Source of the DNA: Sinorhizobium arboris LMG 14919
Lineage (GTDB): Bacteria > Pseudomonadota > Alphaproteobacteria > Rhizobiales > Rhizobiaceae
Assembly: GCF_000427465.1 (NCBI RefSeq)
Contig: NZ_ATYB01000014.1
Span: forward strand, 458,316-522,315
DNA: 64,000 nt
Direction: 5' to 3'
Position numbers and translations under genes: made by a program. Under the pieces are notes generated by a model. The model saw nothing but the letters and a program-made list of their open reading frames with translations, did not search any database and was not told where the DNA came from. Below, one piece after another: positions 8,169 through 15,618 of the stretch (the stretch's first letter is position 1; every line of letters begins with the position of its first letter).

Positions 8169-9077
8169 ATGACCGAAGTCACCGCAACAACCGCCATGTC
8201 GACCGATCCGACGCGCCGGGCGCGTCTTGCCGAATTCTGGTACTATTTCTCGGAGAATCGAGGTGCCGTCATCGGCCTCTTCTTCTTCCTGTTCCTGGTG
8301 CTGCTGGCCATTTTCGCTCCACTCGTGGCACCCCATAACCCGACCATTCAGTTCCGCGAGGCGGTGCTGCTCCCGCCCGTCTGGCAGGAAGGCGGCCGCG
8401 CGACGTTCCTGCTTGGCACCGACGCGGTCGGCCGCGACATGCTCTCCCGTCTCATCTACGGCACACGGTTTTCGCTCTTCGTCGGCGTCATCGTGACCAT
8501 ACTGTCCCTGACGGGCGGCATCCTGGTCGGCGTGATCGCCGGCTATTTCCGCGGATGGATCGACACGTTCATCATGCGGATCATGGACATCATCCTGGCC
8601 TTCCCGTCGCTGCTGTTGGCGCTCGTCCTGGTGGCGGTGCTGGGGCCGGGTCTCACCAATGCGATGATCGCAATCGCGCTGGTTTTCCAGCCGCATTTCG
8701 TTCGCCTGACGCGAGCGGCGGTGATGACGGAGAAGACGCGCGACTATGTCGTGGCGGCGAAGGTCGCCGGAGCCGGGCACGCAAGGCTGATGTTCAGGAC
8801 GATCCTGCCGAACTGCATGGCGCCGCTGATCGTTCAGGCGACGCTGTCCTTTTCGAGCGCGATCCTCGATGCCGCGGCGCTCGGCTTCCTGGGCATGGGC
8901 GCGCAGCCGCCGACGCCGGAATGGGGAACGATGCTCGCGGAAGCGCGCGAATTCATCCTGCGCGCCTGGTGGGTCGTCACGCTGCCCGGTCTCGCCATTC
9001 TCGCGACCGTTCTGGCAATCAATCTGATGGGCGACGGCCTGCGCGACGCTCTCGACCCGAAGCTGAAGAGGTCCTGA
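8169..9077 (+). CDS. dppC: Dipeptide ABC transporter permease DppC
   Basis: Second permease, 302 residues, with an N-terminal OppC_N segment (residues 20-70) and five further helices. The coupling loop EKTRDYVVAAKVAGAGHARLMFRTILPN is present. A strong GAGGAGGG ribosome site precedes the start, and it begins 10 bases after dppB ends, so the two are co-translated parts of the operon. Confidence 0.93.
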   Translation: MTEVTATTAMSTDPTRRARLAEFWYYFSENRGAVIGLFFFLFLVLLAIFAPLVAPHNPTIQFREAVLLPPVWQEGGRATFLLGTDAVGRDMLSRLIYGTRFSLFVGVIVTILSLTGGILVGVIAGYFRGWIDTFIMRIMDIILAFPSLLLALVLVAVLGPGLTNAMIAIALVFQPHFVRLTRAAVMTEKTRDYVVAAKVAGAGHARLMFRTILPNCMAPLIVQATLSFSSAILDAAALGFLGMGAQPPTPEWGTMLAEAREFILRAWWVVTLPGLAILATVLAINLMGDGLRDALDPKLKRS

Positions 9078-9078
9078 C

Positions 9079-9933
9079 ATGGCGCTTCTCGAAATTGAAA
9101 ACCTCGTCGTCGAATTCCAGACGGCATCCGGGCCCTTCCGGGCCGTCGACGGCGTCTCTCTCACGGTGCATGAGGGCGAGGTCCTGGCCATCGTCGGGGA
9201 ATCCGGCTCGGGCAAATCCGTTTCCATGCTTGCGGCGATGGGCCTTCTGCCCTGGACCGCCAAGGTGACCGCGGACAAGCTCGCCTTCAACGGACGGGAT
9301 CTCATGAAGATGTCGGCCGCCGACCGTCGCAAGATCGTCGGCAAGGACATTGCGATGATCTTTCAGGAGCCCATCGCCAGCCTCAATCCATGCTTCACGG
9401 TCGGTTTCCAGATCGAGGAAGTGCTGCGCATCCATATGGGCCTCGATCGGGCCGCGCGGCGCAGTCGCGCGATCGAACTTTTCGAGGCGGTCGGCATTCC
9501 CGACCCGGCCGAGCGCCTCAGGCACTTTCCGCACCAGATGTCTGGCGGACAGTGCCAGCGCGTGATGATCGCCATCGCGCTTGCCTGCAATCCGAAACTG
9601 CTCATCGCCGACGAGCCGACGACCGCACTTGACGTGACGATCCAGAAACAGATCCTCGACCTCCTGATGAAGCTGCAGCAGGAGTACCGCATGGGCCTCA
9701 TCATGATCACCCATAACATGGGCGTCGTGGCGGAGACGGCGGATCGCGTCATCGTGCAGTATAAAGGCCGCAAGATCGAAGAGGCAGATGTCCTCTCGTT
9801 GTTCGAGTCACCGAAGAGCAATTACACCCGCGCGCTCCTCTCGGCCCTGCCGGAGAATGCGACGGGGGATCGGTTGCCGACGATTTCCGAACTTTTCAAT
9901 GAGCAACAGATGCTCGAGGGAGCTGCTCGATGA
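9079..9933 (+). CDS. dppD: Dipeptide ABC transporter ATPase DppD
   Basis: ATP-binding subunit (284 residues) that powers the Dpp importer from the cytoplasmic side. Walker A GESGSGKS is at 40-47, the signature SGGQCQ at 155-160, and Walker B LLIADEP at 174-180. The cysteine in the signature replaces the more usual arginine or glutamine position seen in DppF. It starts one base after dppC ends and overlaps dppF by four bases (ATGA). Confidence 0.93.
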   Translation: MALLEIENLVVEFQTASGPFRAVDGVSLTVHEGEVLAIVGESGSGKSVSMLAAMGLLPWTAKVTADKLAFNGRDLMKMSAADRRKIVGKDIAMIFQEPIASLNPCFTVGFQIEEVLRIHMGLDRAARRSRAIELFEAVGIPDPAERLRHFPHQMSGGQCQRVMIAIALACNPKLLIADEPTTALDVTIQKQILDLLMKLQQEYRMGLIMITHNMGVVAETADRVIVQYKGRKIEEADVLSLFESPKSNYTRALLSALPENATGDRLPTISELFNEQQMLEGAAR

Positions 9934-10757
9934 CCCATGTTCTCGAAGCCCGCAACCTGGTGCGCGACTATCACATTCCCGGCAACCTGTTCCGCAAGGC
10001 GCGCACCGTTCACGCGCTGAAGGGCGTAAGCTTTACGGTCGATGAAGGCAAGACGCTCGCGATCGTCGGCGAAAGCGGCTGCGGCAAGTCCACGCTCGGG
10101 CGCATCATCACGCTTATCGATCCTGCGACCTCGGGAGAGCTGTTGATCGACGGCAGGAAGGTCGACATCGCCCGCGAGGGGCTGACGGCGGAGATGCGCC
10201 GCAAGGTTCAGATCATCTTTCAGAACCCTTACGGCTCTCTCAACCCCCGCCAGAAGATCGGCGATATTCTCGCGGAACCGCTCATCATCAACACCAAAGT
10301 CCCGGCAGACGAACGCCGCGACCGGGCCATGGCGATGTTGAAGAAGGTCGGGCTCGAGGAAAAGCATTACAACCGCTATCCGCACATGTTCTCCGGCGGC
10401 CAGCGGCAGCGCATCGCGATCGCCCGCGCCCTGATGCTCAATCCCAAGCTTCTTGTTCTGGATGAGCCGGTTTCGGCGCTCGACCTTTCCGTCCAGGCAC
10501 AGGTTCTGAACCTGCTCGCCGATCTGCAGGACGAGTTCAAGCTGACCTATGTCTTCATCAGTCACGATTTGTCGGTGGTACGCTATATCGCCGACGACGT
10601 CATGGTGATGTATTACGGTGAAGCGGTCGAGTATGGCAGCCGGGACGCGGTATTCTCCGATCCGCAGCACGACTATACCAAGACCTTGTTCGCGGCGACG
10701 CCGCGGGCGGACGTCGCCAGCATCAAGGCCCGGCTCGCCCGGAAGAATGCCGCCTGA
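9930..10757 (+). CDS. dppF: Dipeptide ABC transporter ATPase DppF
   Basis: Second ATPase of the heterodimer (275 residues), with Walker A GESGCGKS at 47-54, signature SGGQRQ at 155-160 and Walker B LLVLDEP at 174-180. The start overlaps the dppD stop as ATGA, so translation is coupled. It closes the transporter operon; the 170 bases after it contain no clear terminator. Confidence 0.93.
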   Translation: MTHVLEARNLVRDYHIPGNLFRKARTVHALKGVSFTVDEGKTLAIVGESGCGKSTLGRIITLIDPATSGELLIDGRKVDIAREGLTAEMRRKVQIIFQNPYGSLNPRQKIGDILAEPLIINTKVPADERRDRAMAMLKKVGLEEKHYNRYPHMFSGGQRQRIAIARALMLNPKLLVLDEPVSALDLSVQAQVLNLLADLQDEFKLTYVFISHDLSVVRYIADDVMVMYYGEAVEYGSRDAVFSDPQHDYTKTLFAATPRADVASIKARLARKNAA

Positions 10758-10934
10758 GCAGATAATGCATATCGCGCGAATGCCGTGCAGCGGTGTTGGG
10801 AGCGGACGGTTGGCGGCCGGCTTGTTGGCGTTCTCGCCGCAGTCGTGTAGAGCTTCCCTGCCACCGTCCGAACCGGCGGCAGCAACCGCTCTCGCCGGCA
10901 GACTCCTGTTCGGCTCAATACCAGGATGAGGATT

Positions 10935-11279
10935 ATGGAAATTAAGCGTTTCGAAAGCGGCTCGCGGATGAGCCAGGCCGTGGTCTACAACAACACGGTC
11001 TATCTCGCCGGCCAGGTCGGCAATGCCGGCGACGATGTCGTCACCCAGACGAAACAGGCGCTGGCGGAGGTGGATCGTCTGCTGGCGCTCGCAGGCACGG
11101 ACAAGACGCGCATTCTTTCCGCGACCGTTTGGCTTGCGGACATGGCGGATTTCGCCAAGATGAACTCGGTCTGGGACGCCTGGGTGCCACAGGGCCACGC
11201 CCCGGCCCGCGCGACCGGCGAAGCGAAACTGGCGACCCCTGAATATCTCGTCGAAGTCATCGTGACGGCTGCTCTCTAA
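10935..11279 (+). CDS. ridA: RidA family reactive intermediate deaminase
   Basis: Small cytosolic enzyme (114 residues) of the RidA/YjgF/YER057c family, which hydrolyses reactive enamine/imine intermediates from PLP enzymes. The conserved end ARATGEAKLATPEYLVEVIVTAAL carries the arginine that binds the carboxylate (RATGEA, where many members have RxxVxV). I chose the second ATG, giving MEIKRF; the first ATG is three codons earlier. It is separated from dppF by 177 bases and may have its own promoter. Confidence 0.88.
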   Translation: MEIKRFESGSRMSQAVVYNNTVYLAGQVGNAGDDVVTQTKQALAEVDRLLALAGTDKTRILSATVWLADMADFAKMNSVWDAWVPQGHAPARATGEAKLATPEYLVEVIVTAAL

Positions 11280-11374
11280 GCCGTTTCACGCAAGCGGATA
11301 TACGCTCCACCTTCTCCGCCGTCGGCCCCTGGGCCGGCGGCGTTTTGCTGCGGGTCCGCACCGCCTGTTGCGCA

Positions 11375-11400
11375 GGAACGATTTTCGCAGTTGCGGCGTT
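11375..11400 (+). promoter_or_regulatory. RpoE2 (EcfG-type) general stress promoter
   Basis: GGAAC at 11375-11379, 17 bases, CGTT at 11397-11400: a perfect match to the extracytoplasmic sigma consensus of the rhizobial general stress response. The next gene, a 56-residue membrane protein, starts 32 bases downstream. Confidence 0.8.
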
Positions 11401-11431
11401 TATCGGTGCGTTCCGCAATGGAGGACAGGAC

Positions 11432-11602
11432 ATGCTTTACCGGGTGCCACGGCTCGTCGCGTCGGCGCTTGCCGTGCTGGTGCCTGGTATGGGTTTCTTC
11501 CCGCGGACGCCGGAAGACGTGGGCTACACATTGCTGATCATCATCGGGGGGCTTGGTCTGCTTTCCGCCGCGCGCTACCTGTTCCCGCTCCAGCAATATT
11601 GA
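11432..11602 (+). CDS. Small membrane protein, predicted general-stress gene
   Basis: A 56-residue protein of unknown function with a hydrophobic N-terminal segment (LVASALAVLVPGMGFF) and a second helix (YTLLIIIGGLGLLSAARYLF). The ATG chosen has GGAGG about 9 bases upstream; the frame is open further up but that part lacks a ribosome site and would include the promoter. A perfect RpoE2-type promoter precedes it. No homologous family is recognised. Confidence 0.65.
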   Translation: MLYRVPRLVASALAVLVPGMGFFPRTPEDVGYTLLIIIGGLGLLSAARYLFPLQQY

Positions 11603-11694
11603 GCACGCGGGCGTCCTGCGGTGGAGTGCGCCATCTTCGTCCTGCATCCGCGAACGAACTGTTTGCCGCACGAGCGTTTGAGAGGTAGTTGCCG

Positions 11695-12825
11695 ATGGAC
11701 ATAGCTGGGCGGACGACGGCCGAGCGTCGACGAAAGCGCGAAGCGGAGAGGGAAATCGCGCTGGCAGAGGCATCGGAGATCGTCGCCCGAACACGTGACA
11801 GCATCGATCTTGCCAGCACATGGAGCGTCATCGGTCTGTTCGTGATCGCCTGCGCGGCAGTCGTCTATACGATGGAAGCGATCCTCTTGCCGATCACGCT
11901 TGCCGTCGTCATCGGCATCGTTCTCGGCCGCGCTGCCGATGAACTGACCCGGTTCGGGCTTCCGCCCATGTTCGGCGGCCTTTTGCTGGCGCTTCTCTTT
12001 CTGCTTGGCCTTTCATACCTGGTCAATGCCATTCTCTGGCCGATTACCGAGGTCGCGCGCGAGGCACCGCGACTGGTCGAAGGTCTCATGGAACGGATAC
12101 TGCCTTACCTGCAGCGCTTCGAATGGGTCAACGCAGCGCTTGCCCGCGGCACCGGAGAAGAGGCTTTTGCCGACGTCATCGTCAAGAATGCCGGACCATT
12201 GATCGGGGGCGCGGCGGCCAGCCTGACGCCCGCTTTGGTGCAGACCCTGATCTTCCTGGCCGCGCTCGTGCTGTTTCTGCTCGGGCGCGTTCAGCTGCGC
12301 AGCACGATCATCCTCGCTTTTCCCAGCCGCGAAGGTCGCTTGAGCGCGATCCGGGTCATGAACGCCCTCGAGGATGCGCTTGCGCATTATTTCTCGACTG
12401 CCAGCCTGATCTACTTGGCGCTGGGTGCCGTGACCATGGTCGTAGCGCTCGTCGGTGGATTGGCGATGCCGCCGCTCTGGGGGCTGTTCGCCTTCGTCTC
12501 GAGCTTCATTCCCTATCTCGGCGTCACCTTCATGACATTGTCGCTGCTCGTGGGCGGGCTGATGACCCATGATGCGCTCATCGTGGCGATCGCGCCAGCG
12601 GCTGCCTTCTTCATCGTTCACCTGGCAATGGAAAACCTGCTGGTGCCCGCCGTCCTCGGCCATCGCTTCGACATCAATCCATTTCTGATTTTCGTAGCGA
12701 TCATCTTCTGGACATGGATGTGGGGCGCAGTCGGCGCGATCCTCGCGTTTCCGCTGTCGCTGATCGCGATGATCATATTCGAACAGGTCCTCCTGCCGGC
12801 GCCGGAACGCCAGTTGCCGGGCTGA
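11695..12825 (+). CDS. AI-2E family transporter (PerM/TqsA-like)
   Basis: Inner-membrane protein of 376 residues with about eight helices and the family's C-terminal blocks PPLWGLFAFVSSFIPYLG and FFIVHLAMENLLVPAVLGHRFDINPFLIF. Members export small molecules such as the autoinducer AI-2 or act as ion antiporters; the substrate here cannot be told. The start is the ATG with AGAGG nine bases upstream, not the TTG two codons before it. The N-terminal 40 residues are charged and cytoplasmic. Confidence 0.85.
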   Translation: MDIAGRTTAERRRKREAEREIALAEASEIVARTRDSIDLASTWSVIGLFVIACAAVVYTMEAILLPITLAVVIGIVLGRAADELTRFGLPPMFGGLLLALLFLLGLSYLVNAILWPITEVAREAPRLVEGLMERILPYLQRFEWVNAALARGTGEEAFADVIVKNAGPLIGGAAASLTPALVQTLIFLAALVLFLLGRVQLRSTIILAFPSREGRLSAIRVMNALEDALAHYFSTASLIYLALGAVTMVVALVGGLAMPPLWGLFAFVSSFIPYLGVTFMTLSLLVGGLMTHDALIVAIAPAAAFFIVHLAMENLLVPAVLGHRFDINPFLIFVAIIFWTWMWGAVGAILAFPLSLIAMIIFEQVLLPAPERQLPG

Positions 12826-12922
12826 CCGGTCGGCAAGCTGGAGTTTAGACCAGAGCCTTTCAGTATTTCACCGGAATGCGCTACCTTTTGAAGCTACGCG
12901 CTTCCGTTCGGAAACCGTCCGG

Positions 12923-13720
12923 TCAACTCGTTCCGGCTTGCGCATGCTCGTCGAAGAAGAGGGCCTGGCTGATCAGCGCCTTTACGGTTTCCGGGTTGAA
13001 CGGTTTGGTCACCAGAAAGGCCGGTTCGGGTTTCTTGCCGGTCAACAGCCGTTCGGGGAAGGCAGTGATGAAGATGACCGGGACGGCCGCCCGCGTCAGG
13101 ATGTCGTTGACCGCGTCGATGCCTGAACTGCCATCGGCCAGCTGGATATCCGCAAGCACCATCTTCGGCAACGTCTTGTTGTAAAGGTTAAGCGCTTCGC
13201 CGCGCGTCCGCGCGATCCCGGTGACCCGGTGACCGAGGCTTGTGACCATGTCCTCGATGTCCAGCGCGATGAGAGGCTCATCCTCGATGATCATCACGTC
13301 GGTTGCGATCTGGCGCGAAATTTCCTCCGACGCGTTGGTTAGCAGCTTACCGAATGCGCCCTGGTCGAGCCCCATGATTTCTGCCGCCTCGCCGGTCGAG
13401 AAACCTTCGAGGGCGACGAGCAGGAACGCCTGCCGTTGCGGAGGCGCGATGAGAGAGAGATTGGACGCGGCTCTCTGCTCCCATGCGAAGGGTGAGGCGA
13501 ACTGGGAACGGTCGATCTTGACCTTTCCGAACAGGGAACAGAACAGCTTGTAAAGGCTGATGCGGTCGTTCGACGCGGCTGGGAAAAGCCCTATATCGTC
13601 GATCAGCGCTTCGAGCACGGCAGCGACATAGGCATCGCCGGCCGCTTGCGAGCCCGTGACGGCACGCGCGTAACGCCGAAGATAAGGGAGGTGGGGCGCA
13701 ATCCTTGTGGAAAGTGGCAT
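12923..13720 (-). CDS. rsiB2: PhyR-type general stress response regulator (RsiB2)
   Basis: Anti-anti-sigma regulator of the alphaproteobacterial general stress response (265 residues). The N-terminal half (about 1-135) is a sigma-factor-like domain, including the sigma4-like helix-turn-helix around GFSTGEAAEIMGLDQGAFGKLL; the C-terminal half is a response-regulator receiver with the acidic pocket Glu146-Asp147, phosphoacceptor Asp191, Thr219 and Lys239. When phosphorylated, such proteins bind the NepR anti-sigma factor and free the EcfG sigma factor (RpoE2 in S. meliloti). A NepR-type gene lies divergently 255 bases away. Gene order and sequence match S. meliloti rsiB2 as I recall it. Confidence 0.93.
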   Translation of the reverse strand: MPLSTRIAPHLPYLRRYARAVTGSQAAGDAYVAAVLEALIDDIGLFPAASNDRISLYKLFCSLFGKVKIDRSQFASPFAWEQRAASNLSLIAPPQRQAFLLVALEGFSTGEAAEIMGLDQGAFGKLLTNASEEISRQIATDVMIIEDEPLIALDIEDMVTSLGHRVTGIARTRGEALNLYNKTLPKMVLADIQLADGSSGIDAVNDILTRAAVPVIFITAFPERLLTGKKPEPAFLVTKPFNPETVKALISQALFFDEHAQAGTS

Positions 13721-13975
13721 TTAGACCTTCCTAAACTATTGTGCATATGGTCCTGTCTTGCCGACGACGCGCAGCAGGATACGTCAACGTTTTGAGCACG
13801 TCTTTCGGTTAATGGAAAGCCTTGAGAAATAGTCATGGCAAAAGAATCGAGCGCGACCGGCCGCGCGACTTTGGATGGGGCCGGACAAGGCTGAAACTTG
13901 CGGGGACGGAAAGCGCCACATCGGTGACTGCGCGTCTGAAACGCCGCGGAACCGCGGCCCGCACGGAACGGGAAG

Positions 13976-14179
13976 ATGAAGAAGTCCTCAAAGAAAGGCG
14001 ACACCCCGGCGGGAGCTGCCCGCGCCGGAGCCACGCAACCTCACGGTCAAATCGCTTCGAAGCTGAAGGCACTCTATCGGGCGGTGGAGCAAGAACCTGT
14101 GCCACAGCACTTTGTGGACCTCCTGCACCGTCTGGACGAGGCCGAAGGACAAAAGACGAAGCGCCAGGCCCGCGAATGA
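13976..14179 (+). CDS. rsiA2: NepR-type anti-sigma factor (RsiA2)
   Basis: A 67-residue protein with the NepR core IASKLKALYRAVEQEPVP followed by FVDLLHRLDEAE, two amphipathic helices that hold the EcfG sigma factor inactive. The first 24 residues are lysine-rich and probably disordered. It sits head to head with the PhyR-type regulator that should antagonise it. No sigma-factor gene lies nearby, so this is an orphan pair acting on a sigma factor encoded elsewhere. No GGAAC-type promoter was found in the shared intergenic region. Confidence 0.88.
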   Translation: MKKSSKKGDTPAGAARAGATQPHGQIASKLKALYRAVEQEPVPQHFVDLLHRLDEAEGQKTKRQARE

Positions 14180-14217
14180 CGCCGCGGCGTCCCACGTCAA
14201 TCAGCCGCTGATAAGAC

Positions 14218-14243
14218 GAGCCGCGCTGGCGGAAGCGCGGCTC
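14218..14243. terminator. Hairpin between convergent rsiA2 and lipoprotein gene
   Basis: Perfect 10-bp arms GAGCCGCGCT / AGCGCGGCTC around a 6-base loop, between two convergent genes. Neither side has a proper T tract, so it is a plausible but weak bidirectional terminator. Confidence 0.55.
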
Positions 14244-14258
14244 ATATGGCTATCCGTC

Positions 14259-14507
14259 TCAGCAGCGCGCGGTATAGCGGCGGCCGTAGCGGTCGCGATA
14301 GACGCAATAGCCGGGCTCGTTCGCACGACCGATAAGGGCGCCGGCGACACCGCCGACAGCGGCGCCAACCGCAGCTCCCCTGACATCATTCGATATGGCA
14401 CCGCCGATGATACCGCCGGAGGCAGCGCCGATTGCCGCACCGCGTTCCGTTTGCGTGCAGGCAGCCAAGGGAAGAATCAGGCTTGCGACGACGAGTAGCT
14501 TCTTCAT
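14259..14507 (-). CDS. Glycine-zipper lipoprotein
   Basis: An 82-residue exported lipoprotein: signal sequence with lipobox LAAC (Cys17), then two glycine-zipper repeats (GAAIGAASGGIIGGAI and GAAVGAAVGGVAGALIG) and a C-terminal YCVYRDRYGRRYTARC tail with two cysteines. This is the YMGG/glycine-zipper outer-membrane lipoprotein type common in rhizobia, linked to envelope stress. A perfect RpoE2-type promoter lies on the same strand 211 bases upstream, so the gene is probably stress-induced with a long leader. Confidence 0.82.
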   Translation of the reverse strand: MKKLLVVASLILPLAACTQTERGAAIGAASGGIIGGAISNDVRGAAVGAAVGGVAGALIGRANEPGYCVYRDRYGRRYTARC

Positions 14508-14516
14508 GACGCGTTC

Positions 14517-14681
14517 CTATTCACGGTTGTTGCAAAACTGCTGGAGATGCCGAGCACAATCTTCGGCGAATATGCGCAGCGAGAGCATGGCGCAGCCGCT
14601 GCGACAGTCCTTTGAGCGTCGTTTCCCGCTGGAGGGGTGGTTACGACAGGCGCCGCTAAGGCTCGCATTTCCATCTCCCAT
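14517..14681 (-). CDS. Possible small ORF in the lipoprotein leader
   Basis: A 54-codon frame in the leader between the RpoE2-type promoter and the lipoprotein gene; it ends 9 bases before the lipoprotein start. It is rich in Ser, Cys and Arg with no recognisable domain, and no convincing ribosome site precedes it. It may be non-coding leader. Confidence 0.25.
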   Translation of the reverse strand: MGDGNASLSGACRNHPSSGKRRSKDCRSGCAMLSLRIFAEDCARHLQQFCNNRE

Positions 14682-14717
14682 GGATGCCGCCGCCGCGGCG
14701 CTTGTTATTGTCGCCAA

Positions 14718-14742
14718 AACGCCGATTGACGCCTTTTGTTCC
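14718..14742 (-). promoter_or_regulatory. RpoE2 (EcfG-type) general stress promoter
   Basis: On the minus strand GGAAC, 16 bases, CGTT, a perfect consensus match. The first clear gene downstream is the glycine-zipper lipoprotein. Confidence 0.75.
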
Positions 14743-14796
14743 GCGCGGCAGGACGCCGGTGCGCATGCCTGTTGCCGGACGGGAGCGTAGCGACCG

Positions 14797-14991
14797 TCAT
14801 TTATGCGAGTCGCGTTCCACCCGATCCAGAGTATCGAGCAGAGCCTGGATCCGCTTGTTGTACTTTTCCTCGGAGTGCCGCTGAAGGTCGCGCATCGTCC
14901 TGCCGATATGCAGATTCCGGTTGCGCAGATCCGCCCGGTGGCGGCCGGCCTCGTTTACTGTTTTCCATATATGTCGCGAGGGCATCTTCAT
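14797..14991 (-). CDS. Small charged protein, predicted general-stress gene
   Basis: A 64-residue hydrophilic protein of unknown function, rich in Arg and Glu, predicted helical throughout (RNRNLHIGRTMRDLQRHSEEKYNKRIQALLDTLDRVER). It starts about 22 bases downstream of the expected transcription start of a perfect RpoE2-type promoter and has GGAAG a few bases before the ATG. These signals argue that it is real despite its size. No family is recognised. Confidence 0.7.
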   Translation of the reverse strand: MKMPSRHIWKTVNEAGRHRADLRNRNLHIGRTMRDLQRHSEEKYNKRIQALLDTLDRVERDSHK

Positions 14992-15021
14992 CGTCTTCCA
15001 GGAAATTCTTTCATTGCGAAC

Positions 15022-15046
15022 AACGCCAAGCGCTTTCGAAGGTTCC
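15022..15046 (-). promoter_or_regulatory. RpoE2 (EcfG-type) general stress promoter
   Basis: Minus strand GGAAC, 16 bases, CGTT; perfect match placed directly upstream of the 64-residue protein. Confidence 0.8.
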
Positions 15047-15155
15047 TGCTGCCTGCCTGCGAAATATAATCTCGTTCTATTTGCGGTTTTCTTGGTGAAT
15101 CAATGCTTTCCACAAGGCCGAACATCTTCGCGCGCCGGGGCGGAGGGCTGATCCG

Positions 15156-15181
15156 GGAACAAAGGCGCGCCGGCACGCGTT
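15156..15181 (+). promoter_or_regulatory. RpoE2 (EcfG-type) general stress promoter
   Basis: GGAAC at 15156-15160, 17 bases, CGTT at 15178-15181, followed 34 bases later by the DUF1328 gene. Confidence 0.82.
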
Positions 15182-15214
15182 TCGATTTCGGTAGCGCAGA
15201 CAAGGAGATAGCAG

Positions 15215-15379
15215 ATGCTCTATTACGCTCTCGTGTTTCTGATCGTCGCGATCATCGCCGGCGTGCTCGGCTTCGGCGGGATTGCCGGCGCTTCAGCGGG
15301 GATAGCGCAGGTCCTGTTCTTCCTGTTCCTCATATTCCTCGTCATTTCGCTCGTTGCGGGTCTCATCCGCCGAACGTGA
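15215..15379 (+). CDS. DUF1328 (YtjA family) small membrane protein
   Basis: A 54-residue protein with two membrane helices, beginning [20 protein letters not shown] and ending LVAGLIRRT, the form of the DUF1328/YtjA family. AAGGAG lies 8 bases before the ATG. Such proteins are frequent members of stress regulons in alphaproteobacteria; the perfect RpoE2-type promoter just upstream agrees. Molecular function unknown. Confidence 0.88.
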   Translation: MLYYALVFLIVAIIAGVLGFGGIAGASAGIAQVLFFLFLIFLVISLVAGLIRRT

Positions 15380-15618
15380 ATCTCCAGGGCGGCGCCTGCC
15401 GCCGGAACCGTTGTCGATCGATAGGGGTGGAGCTCTCGTCTCCACCCCTTTCCAGTTGCGATGTGAAGCTCTGTTCCCTTGCCCCGGCGAATGCGCTTGG
15501 CTATTCATGCGAATACCCGCCGCGGATGTCAGGACAGCCACTCCCATGAAATCCTTGGAAAATGACGTCGTGAAGGGTGACGCGGCAGGCGGTTGACCGG
15601 ATAGGAGAGCATCTGCAC

